Source: an uncultured Methanobrevibacter sp.
GTDB lineage: Archaea; Methanobacteriota; Methanobacteria; Methanobacteriales; Methanobacteriaceae
NCBI GenBank assembly: GCA_900317865.1
Contig: ONIK01000001.1
Location: 1-64,000, forward strand
Direction of reading: 5' to 3'
Length of the DNA: 64,000 nucleotides
Position 1 is the first letter of the stretch. Each line of letters starts with the position of its first letter. A model generated the notes under the pieces. It was not told where the DNA came from. It worked only from the letters and a program-made list of their open reading frames with translations, and did not search any database. Shown here piece after piece: positions 58,201 to 64,000 of the stretch. Both the position numbers and the translations under genes were made by a program.

Positions 58201-61200
58201 GCGAGGTTGATTCCGCAACAGTTAACGTGCTGAAATATAATTCATCCGTTATAATTACAGGCATTAGAGACATAATTTATGGTGAAGATGCAAACATAGA
58301 ATTCGAGTTTAAAAACAGTACTGCAGTTTTAGTTACAGTGCTTCTTAACTCTGATGTGGTATTCAATGAAACCACAAATAAGACTAACATTATCATTCAT
58401 GATTTGAAAACCGGATTATATACTGTAATAATCAGCACTTTAGAAACTGGACGTTATCAATCCAGTAACGCTACTTCCGATTTAAGAGTCAACAGAGCAG
58501 GATCTTCATTGACTCTTGAAGCAATAGTTGATACCTATTACGGAAAAGATTTAATCATAAACTTCACTGTTGAAAATAGAACTGTCGTTACTGCTACAAT
58601 TTATGATATTAATACCGGAAAATATGTTTTCAACGATATTGTTGAAGGCAATTTATTAGTCTTGAATAATTTGACTGTAGGTTCATACTCAATAACATTA
58701 AATAATCTCATTAACCCAAATTACAATCCTAGCGGAGATTATTCTACATTCAATGTTTTAAAAGTCAATTCCACAATCAATATGGATGATGAAACAGAAT
58801 ATGTTTATGACAATGTTACAATCAAGTATAATGTTGATAATTTAACCGATATCCTGGTTGCTGTCATTGATTTGGAAAGTGGTGACATATATAATTTCAC
58901 AACCACAAACTCAAGCATTAATCTTGATTTGGATGCAGGATCATACCAAATCACATTAGTCAATATGGAAACCGAAAACGTTTTCTCAAGCGAAGATTCA
59001 AAAACAATCACTGTCCTACCTGCAAACACCTCAGTTAAAATAGATGACATAGACAATGTCCATTATGGAGAAGATGTTGAAATCATTTTTGATGTAATCA
59101 ATGCTACAAATGTCACAGTCATAGTAAAAAATGAAAAGAATGTCATTATTTATCAAAACAATACAAATGAAAGCTACATATATCTTTCAGATTTAAATGT
59201 AGGCAAATATAGCGTGGAAGTTTATAATTCAGCGACCAATAATTTCAAGCCTAGCAATGACACAAAAACATTTAACGTATTAAAAGCAGGATCATTTATT
59301 GAAATCGAGTATGATAATTTAACAACCTACGGAATACCATTCAAATTGGACTATGATGTGGAAAACGAAACACTTTTAAACATCCGCATTTATGATTCCA
59401 AAGGAAATATCGTTTATGACAAAAATTTCGATGAAATTAGTGAACTTCCAGATGATATGAGTAATCTGACCGAAGAAGCTTATTTAGGTTACTATTTCTT
59501 TATTCATAGAAACTTAACAGTCGGAAAATATACATTTGAATTAAGAAATTTAGATACATCCAATGTAATCGGATATCTGGTTAACGGCAGTTTTGAAATT
59601 ATAAAAACCACATCCGAAATTGAAGTCTATGTAGAAGATATTGTATACGGTGAAGATTTAGAAATCCATATCGGCGTTATCAATACCACAATCGTCAATA
59701 TTAAAATAAAAGACTATAAAGGCAGCATTGTTTATAATGATAATGTTACCAGTTCCCCAATCATAATCAGAAATTGGATTCCGGGCAATTATACTGTTAT
59801 CGTTACAAACCTTGATACAGAAAACATTATTGGAAATTCATCATCACAGGACTTCCAAGTCTTTAAAATCAATTCCACCATCAAATTAAACGACATATCA
59901 GACATTTATTATGAAGATAATATTTCAATTAGTTTTGATGTTGAAAATAAAACTATTGTAAATATCAGGATTCAAAATCAGGATGGTGAAGTAGTTTATG
60001 ACAATAACGTCACATCAGACACGATTATAGTTCCTAATTTGGATGCTGGAAACTACACAGTAACCGTTACAAATCTAGAAACATTCAATATTACCAAAAG
60101 CAGCGATTCCAAATCATTCAGAGTTTTAAAAAGAAACATCAACATTACAGTAACCGTTGAAAATAACATATATGGTGAGCCAACTGTCATTAATGTATAC
60201 TCCGATATTGACGGCACATTCCCGGTTATTATAGGCACACAACAAGTCCTTGTTAGTGTAAAAAATGGTTACGGAAAAAACACAACCAAACTTGATGCAG
60301 GAAATTACATTGCTTATGTCAATTATACAAACGACAATTATAATATCAACATGACCAACAGCTCATTTATTGTATCTAAAGCAGACATTTCTTTAAGAAT
60401 TGAAGTTTCAGATAAAGTATACACAGCTGATGTAACAGGCAAGGTATTTGCAAGTGTTGACGGTGAATATAGCGTTGTCATTAACGGCAATACAATTCCA
60501 GTAACTGTTAAAAACGGCTCAGGAGAATTTAATTTAGGCATATTAAAAACCGGAAATTACACAATTACAGTGATTTATAACGGAACTGACAATTATAAAG
60601 CCAATACCAACAAAACTACATTTAAAGTTAGTAAAAGCGAAACTAACTTCAACATAAAAACGGATGCCAACAACATAACTTACGGAGACTCCTTAAAAAT
60701 CACCCAAACACTCCCAGGTGATGCAACAGGTACCATAACCTACACATACGCCAATGGAACCATAATAAAAGTTATCAAAGTTGGTGAATCATTTGTTTTA
60801 TCCAACTTGGATGCAGGATCTTATGTAATTTATGGATATTACTCCGGTGATTCCAATTACAAATCCGCCAGAGATAGTCTGACAATAACTGTCAATAAAG
60901 CCATGAACAATATAATCGTATCTGGTGAAAATACAGTATATCCAGAAAACTCAACAATCAAAGTCATAGCAGATATTGATGGAGAATATACCGTTATTAT
61001 TTCAGCTAATAAAATCATTGTAAATGTAATTAATGGTGTTGGAATCGGTTCAATTTCTTTAGATGCAGGAAAATACATCGCAAATATCAAATACACAAAC
61101 AAAAATTATGAAAACAATATCAAAAGCATAGCATTCAATGTTGCCAAGGCCAATATTACCTTAAGCGTTGAAGTCTTAGATAAGGTTTACACAGAGGATG

Positions 61201-63734
61201 TAGATGGTAATGTATTTGCAAGTGTTGACGGGGACTATATTGTTGTCATCGGAGATACTTCAAAACTTGTCTCTGTTAAAAACGGTATTGGTGAATTTAA
61301 TTTAGGCATATTAAAAACCGGAAATTATAAGATTTCTGTGATTTTTAATGGAAATGAGAACTATAACAGTAATTTCAAAACAACATCATTTAAAGTAACA
61401 GAAACAGGTACTAACTTCAATATAATTGCTAACAACACACACATCACTTACGGTGAAGACGTTAAAATAACACAAAAACTCCCAAGTGATGCAACAGGTA
61501 CTATAACATATATATTTGCCAATGGGACTGTTATTAATATTATCAAAGTTGGTGAATCATTTGTTTTATCCAACTTGGATGCAGGATCTTATGTAATTTA
61601 TGGATATTACTCTGGTGATTCCAATTACAAATCCGCCAGAGATAGTCTCACAATAACTGTCAATAAAGCTATAAATAACATAATAGTCTCTAGTGAAAAT
61701 ACTGTATATCCAGAAAAATCAACAATCAAAGTTAAAGCAGATATTGATGGAGAATATACCGTTATTATTTCAGGTAAAAAAATTATTGTCAATGTAATAA
61801 ATGGTATCGGAACCAGCTCAATTTCTTTAGATGCAGGAAAATACATTGCAAATATTGAATACACAAACAAAAATTATGAAAACAACATCAAAAGCATAGC
61901 ATTCAATGTAGCTAAAGCAGATGTTGTATTAAGCGTTGAAGTTTTAGATAAAGTATATACAGAAGATGTAGGCGGTAACGTATTTGCAAGTGTTGATGGT
62001 GAATATAACATCATCATTAATGGCAATACAATTCTAGTAACTGTTAAAAATGGTATCGGCGAATTTAATTTAGGTATATTAAAAGCCGGAGATTATAGCA
62101 TTTCTGTTATTTATTACGGAAATAAAAACTACAATAGTAATTACAATACAACATCATTTAAAGTAACAGAAACAGGTACTAACTTCAATATAATTGCTAA
62201 CAACACACACATCACTTACGGCGAAGACGTTAAAATAACACAAAAACTCCCAAGTGATGCAACAGGTACTATAACATATATATTTGCCAATGGAACTGTT
62301 ATTAAAGTTATTAAAGTTGGTGAATCATTTGTTTTATCCAACTTGGATGCAGGATCTTATGTAATTTATGGATATTACTCCGGTGATTCCAATTATAAAT
62401 CCGCCAAAGATAGTTTAACCATTGTTGTTAATCCTAAAGGCAAAGAAAATGCTACAATTAGCATTGATGCTCCTAAAGTAACGGAAGGTGAAAATGTTAC
62501 AATTACTGTAAATTTACCTGCTGATGCAACAGGCAGTGTAATTGCCACTGTCAACGGCAAAACATATGTTGCTCCTGTAGAAAAGGGTACTGCCATAATT
62601 ACAATACCAGAATTAGATGCGGGCAACTATGTAATACCTGTATACTACTCTGGTGACGACAAATACAATTCACAAAGCAAAAATGCAAATGTTACTGTTG
62701 AAGAAGATAAATCAGACATTATCTCTGCTCCGGACGTAACAAAATACTTCCACGGACCAGAAAGATTTATCATAACTGTAACAGATTATAAAGGTAATCC
62801 TTTAGCAAACAAAACAGTTAAACTCACTATAAACGGTGTTGAATACACTAGAACAACAAATGCGCATGGAATTACAAGTATTGCAATAAACTTACAAAGT
62901 AACCACTATGATGCAATCGTAACAGTCGATAATAAAACTATTAAGTCAGTTATCATTGTTTTACCTACTGTAAAAGGAACTGATCTTGTTAAAGTATTCA
63001 GAAATGCTACCCAATACTATGCAACATTCCTTGACAGTCAAGGAAATTACCTTAGAGAAGGAAGTGTTGTCAGATTCAACATTAATGGTGTAATGTATGA
63101 GCGTATTGTATCCGGCGATAAAGGTCTTGCAAAATTAAACATCAATCTCGAGCAAGGTGAATATATAATCACTGCAATGAATCTTGAAACTGGTGAAATG
63201 GCATCAAATAAGATTACCGTTATTCCAAGAATCATAGAAAATAATGATTTAATCAAATATTATAGAAATGCTTCACAATACACTGTTAAATTAATTGGTG
63301 ACGACGGTAATCCTGTAGGTGCGGGTGAAGAAGTAACATTCAACATCAATGGAGTGTTCTACACACGCACAACTAACGAATTTGGTATTGCAAAATTAAA
63401 CATCAACTTAGAACCAGGACAATACATAATTACAGCAGAATACAACGGATGTAAAGTTTCAAACTTAATTACAGTATTGCCAGTATTAACTGCCCAAGAC
63501 CTTTCAATGAAATATCATGATGGAAGCAAATTCTTTGCAACACTTGTTGATGGCCAGGGAAAACCTTATGCGAATCAAAAAATACAATACAACATAAATG
63601 GTGTCTTTTATAATCGTCCAACTGATAATAATGGTCAAAGCGCATTAAATATCAATTTAAAGCCTGGAGAATACATCATAACTTCAAGCTATGATGAATG
63701 CTATATTTCAAACAAAATAACTATTTCAAGTTGA
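52239..63734 (+). CDS. Giant adhesin-like surface protein (3831 aa)
   Basis: Domains in order: signal peptide (1-24); acidic Asn/Asp-rich spacer; parallel beta-helix blocks with GGAIY/GGAIR turns (about 150-500, 690-800, 1010-1310), each ending near an NNWFG/NYNWWG strand and opened by FTALQ; smaller beta-helix pieces (to about 1890); a long run of ~90-residue Ig-like domains (about 1990-3490) beginning (I)YGED or VYTED; then four C-terminal modules (3500-3831) of the type found in the other surface proteins here. There is no LPXTG or C-terminal membrane anchor, so attachment presumably relies on the modules. Asn-X-Ser/Thr sites are very frequent, suggesting glycosylation. The frame is intact throughout. 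A role in contact with other cells or surfaces is inferred. Confidence 0.92.
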   Translation: MKFKRIILISLILCVLSIACVSASDNQTSADNLQINDINANVINDEINEYTNDTNDIKGNTSDERSVVFDEVLSSSNSDDKLSAPKEGTRDELNNLIIAAKPGSTVTLDKDYSFESDVKSVEITKNIVIDGKGHTIYPGYNPVFDFKHNTPSGKIEIKNITFVRGIGSAIHFNEESCPFIISNCRFINCSSQIGGAIAGAAKYTSNIINCSFKGCHGMGESKVVRKETFNSASSSAFSNGGAIYMSGSVNVKSCRFEGCSAGNGGAIEAYGNFQIIDCVFVKNKAGRIDSFNSLEHGGAIRIHGGSGALIKGCTFNENHAGHYGGAISSYGNNVRIEDNVFNSNYIDNSIRREGGAIFVGRDSKIGDTPIQITRCVFNNNGYNNNNHYCKYGGAIYFSDGIISGTVSYCNFTGNGASKEGGAIYASSDCKFITFKGCAFTKNQVEKYGGAIYLDSKSSTIVDCAFVEQPNAIYCDNKGCSVKFSAFLNNGNYNVWSTKEINIANNWFGNTMDNRFYDFSKLKGKAVNLNNAENLYLVATSMDKNYHNGQESTVNLNFRYMRDEPTSYNKLPPFNNPAISYTVSGVNAAVTSKNNYLANGKSSFKFVADASKSSSSLTVNCHGAKLTLKFKIKPNSFTALQAAIDSCQNGVLNLTHNYTRDKSIDGDMTVTISKDLVINGNGFTLDSKNSGGVFFMSSRPNVDINNLNIVNSKSKWGSAIWGYINNMSINNCRFINCSAKFEGGAINLVGKVLTITNSTFINNTADENGGSLIVTGINTVIRDCIFINSNSGMEGCFIYLHASSRLNLTDSILLTNSTSKYISKPEGESLRWNISANIENNWFSGTNDDILKNYDRINDFKVKSLLYLNVAPSLYDIPMGNTSKISLKFYSYDVNSRRSTALTSFRNMKFNVKLLKEGGRLSSNSIILNNNEGNVVYISSSNGIMPVEFNYELFSHRIYLNQYGDNSFTALQYLINNSGNVINLTKDYTFSNISDYKLFDGVYINKDLTINGKGHILSGSGQARIFNIGGHTVVLNNITFIKGKADDGGAIFASPTSSLSIDSCRFENNTAKNGGAIYLKYFKSIIMESSFFKNNSATATGGAIYYYGNYGNKELFDITGTFINNRAGVDGGAIYEHDIANYRLKGNFTNNTAGRNGGAVCSDSVFVIGTISIDGIFDSNAAAFGGAVYSFNPFGNFTGIYQNNRASQDGGAIYMVRSSVRYGMPNTISGEFYSNTAKGQGSAVCAMNLSDKDVDLHDSIFMKNSGKSTLYSSGYAYLNVHDSIFVENHDDKVLDTSKDYAVDGRLKAYNNWFGHTVDNFDKKPSVGERVILNDWLYVDVDYGKTETDLKSKNNIIFTLKSYDAKKEKVSDYTGNFKLNLSLKSDSGNFSTNSFILDNAPVKVTYVPNKYDENTVVVWANLSKYSHKTYEIKYNVVEHPSDSFYALQYEIDHMKGNVLNLTNNYEFYPESDTPNGVKVNKSITINGNGFAIDGKGSSNIFNISADNVVLENISLINGNDINGSAIYAEGNNIIIRNSILLNNTDVVIYATKSLTANYNWWGNTADTFNKKANVSSNVILDNALFATFNAKSTVIGAGNNTTVVLNLTNLYNFSTKTNSTYDGLNLFTFDFNAEDGKVNKTSDKLNKGIINVSFEVIGPLYADIYAKYKNVVLNYTFEVVYDDDSFTALYALINKTAPNGILNLEHDYKFYYYDADYIEGIPIDKAITINGNGFNVNGTGESCVFVVSADNVFLRNINIYDSLDAIEWLGNNGLINNITVNNSNSSLNAFGSNLVIRNSNFTHASRYSLYLEGSNNVVDNCRFVDNSGPSIIGLSMNNLTIENSTFKNINSPISGIVEIIDCKDANISSCIFNNQNNQSIMILEGSTVYLNNNTLSKSDYIYNYGTILSKTYARMNKLNSSYMVDTEILLNATIYDDNNNIILVDEFYFKIGEKPAKAKLNNTAYEYKWTSTNGTWIVMPDINKTSFKNCEVDSATVNVLKYNSSVIITGIRDIIYGEDANIEFEFKNSTAVLVTVLLNSDVVFNETTNKTNIIIHDLKTGLYTVIISTLETGRYQSSNATSDLRVNRAGSSLTLEAIVDTYYGKDLIINFTVENRTVVTATIYDINTGKYVFNDIVEGNLLVLNNLTVGSYSITLNNLINPNYNPSGDYSTFNVLKVNSTINMDDETEYVYDNVTIKYNVDNLTDILVAVIDLESGDIYNFTTTNSSINLDLDAGSYQITLVNMETENVFSSEDSKTITVLPANTSVKIDDIDNVHYGEDVEIIFDVINATNVTVIVKNEKNVIIYQNNTNESYIYLSDLNVGKYSVEVYNSATNNFKPSNDTKTFNVLKAGSFIEIEYDNLTTYGIPFKLDYDVENETLLNIRIYDSKGNIVYDKNFDEISELPDDMSNLTEEAYLGYYFFIHRNLTVGKYTFELRNLDTSNVIGYLVNGSFEIIKTTSEIEVYVEDIVYGEDLEIHIGVINTTIVNIKIKDYKGSIVYNDNVTSSPIIIRNWIPGNYTVIVTNLDTENIIGNSSSQDFQVFKINSTIKLNDISDIYYEDNISISFDVENKTIVNIRIQNQDGEVVYDNNVTSDTIIVPNLDAGNYTVTVTNLETFNITKSSDSKSFRVLKRNINITVTVENNIYGEPTVINVYSDIDGTFPVIIGTQQVLVSVKNGYGKNTTKLDAGNYIAYVNYTNDNYNINMTNSSFIVSKADISLRIEVSDKVYTADVTGKVFASVDGEYSVVINGNTIPVTVKNGSGEFNLGILKTGNYTITVIYNGTDNYKANTNKTTFKVSKSETNFNIKTDANNITYGDSLKITQTLPGDATGTITYTYANGTIIKVIKVGESFVLSNLDAGSYVIYGYYSGDSNYKSARDSLTITVNKAMNNIIVSGENTVYPENSTIKVIADIDGEYTVIISANKIIVNVINGVGIGSISLDAGKYIANIKYTNKNYENNIKSIAFNVAKANITLSVEVLDKVYTEDVDGNVFASVDGDYIVVIGDTSKLVSVKNGIGEFNLGILKTGNYKISVIFNGNENYNSNFKTTSFKVTETGTNFNIIANNTHITYGEDVKITQKLPSDATGTITYIFANGTVINIIKVGESFVLSNLDAGSYVIYGYYSGDSNYKSARDSLTITVNKAINNIIVSSENTVYPEKSTIKVKADIDGEYTVIISGKKIIVNVINGIGTSSISLDAGKYIANIEYTNKNYENNIKSIAFNVAKADVVLSVEVLDKVYTEDVGGNVFASVDGEYNIIINGNTILVTVKNGIGEFNLGILKAGDYSISVIYYGNKNYNSNYNTTSFKVTETGTNFNIIANNTHITYGEDVKITQKLPSDATGTITYIFANGTVIKVIKVGESFVLSNLDAGSYVIYGYYSGDSNYKSAKDSLTIVVNPKGKENATISIDAPKVTEGENVTITVNLPADATGSVIATVNGKTYVAPVEKGTAIITIPELDAGNYVIPVYYSGDDKYNSQSKNANVTVEEDKSDIISAPDVTKYFHGPERFIITVTDYKGNPLANKTVKLTINGVEYTRTTNAHGITSIAINLQSNHYDAIVTVDNKTIKSVIIVLPTVKGTDLVKVFRNATQYYATFLDSQGNYLREGSVVRFNINGVMYERIVSGDKGLAKLNINLEQGEYIITAMNLETGEMASNKITVIPRIIENNDLIKYYRNASQYTVKLIGDDGNPVGAGEEVTFNINGVFYTRTTNEFGIAKLNINLEPGQYIITAEYNGCKVSNLITVLPVLTAQDLSMKYHDGSKFFATLVDGQGKPYANQKIQYNINGVFYNRPTDNNGQSALNINLKPGEYIITSSYDECYISNKITISS
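60615..62430 (+). repeat. 768-bp tandem repeat inside the giant gene
   Basis: Two full units (60615-61382, 61383-62150) and a partial third (62151 to about 62430) recur with an exact 768-base (256-codon) period; each full unit encodes three Ig-like domains. Units 2 and 3 are nearly identical over their first ~250 bases, including silent positions, so the duplication or conversion is recent. Confidence 0.85.
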
Positions 63735-63762
63735 GATTAATTATATCTCAACTCTTTTTTCT
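63730..63762 (+). terminator. Hairpin terminator after the giant gene
   Basis: GTTGAGAT (63730-63737) and ATCTCAAC (63745-63752) form an 8-bp perfect stem overlapping the stop codon, followed by CTCTTTTTTCT. Confidence 0.75.
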
Positions 63763-64000
63763 ATTTTAGAGCATTAACAGAAATTTTTGACTTTTAATAA
63801 AACTTCACTTTTAACCAAATAACTAACTTTTGGCATATCTTATTATTGTTAAATTTATAACTAAATTGTTAATTATTTGATGCTTCTTTTTTTGAATCTC
63901 TAAAACTAGATGATGAGTGTTGGCAGAAATTATTTAATTTTGAACATTTTTCATACCTCCATTTTTTATTGTACTAGTTTTATGTTAATGATATGAACTT

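Noticed and set aside
1..64000. CRISPR array
   Set aside because: No run of short identical repeats with regular unique spacers was seen; the repeats found are surface-protein modules, mini-ORBs and IS ends.
1..64000. tRNA or rRNA genes
   Set aside because: No T-loop (GGTTCRAATCC-like) with matching acceptor stem or conserved rRNA block was noticed by eye; a covariance scan was not possible.
63765..64000. Start of a further gene on the minus strand (GGAGGT near 63955)
   Set aside because: The frame after the possible ATG closes after a few codons; the stretch holds no supported gene.

Overview
The window is archaeal and fits Methanobrevibacter or a close relative in Methanobacteriales. The evidence is very AT-rich DNA with TATA-box promoters, a 70-residue archaeal histone, the small subunit of DNA polymerase D, an Orc1/Cdc6 initiator beside Methanothermobacter-type mini-ORB repeats, a methanogenesis marker protein, thiol:fumarate reductase subunit A, nickel/cobalt chelatases of the F430/corrinoid pathways, and several giant 'adhesin-like' surface proteins typical of pseudomurein-walled methanogens. 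The species cannot be fixed from the sequence alone.

Layout. 1-1.6 kb: a tiny membrane protein, ribH and methanogenesis marker 11, closed by a strong hairpin terminator. 1.6-17.9 kb is an envelope region. It holds a membrane glycosyltransferase with an exported C-terminal domain, a 1404-residue surface protein with a papain-like protease inside it, a secreted glycosidase-like protein, four DUF2142 polytopic membrane proteins and a GtrA protein. One DUF2142 protein is fused in frame to the RNA-binding protein Tex. 17.9-22 kb: two-domain purE, a UbiD-family decarboxylase, amrS and thiL. 22-26.7 kb: a repeat-only surface protein, two His-rich CbiX/CfbA chelatases (one a tandem duplication), a decayed IS element whose end is duplicated around a small secreted peptide gene, and a DUF35 protein. 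26.9-32.2 kb: two pilin-like exported proteins, an MgtE/PhoU-TrkA pair, cobJ with a Cys-rich tail and an unknown anchored protein.

32.3-40.3 kb: another surface protein, polB (DP1), fucA, a ribbon-helix-helix protein, UPF0147, cbiG, cobD and a DUF2299 protein. 40.3-43 kb is the probable replication origin: five mini-ORBs bracketed by polypurine/polypyrimidine arms, an AT-rich stretch, an unknown gene with repeated GTATAC-type sites at its promoter, and cdc6. 43-52 kb: pyrB, a flavodoxin-fold protein, hisG, the histone, dadD, tfrA, ribK, an FMN riboswitch with ribB, an unknown protein and a CobQ/CobB-like protein with reversed domain order. 52.2-63.7 kb is one 3831-residue surface protein with a 768-bp internal tandem repeat and a hairpin terminator.

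Working together: ribH, ribB and ribK make flavin precursors and FMN, with ribB under an FMN-sensing leader. The chelatases, cobJ, cbiG, cobD and the CobQ-like protein serve corrinoid/F430 synthesis. The surface proteins share an ~85-residue C-terminal module that probably carries a common wall-binding or display function. No rRNA, tRNA or CRISPR array was seen. The most unusual items are the Tex-DUF2142 fusion, the archaeal FMN riboswitch, probable ATT start codons on exported-protein genes, the origin with an isolated perfect mini-ORB 11.5 kb away, and the duplicated IS end around a secreted peptide gene.
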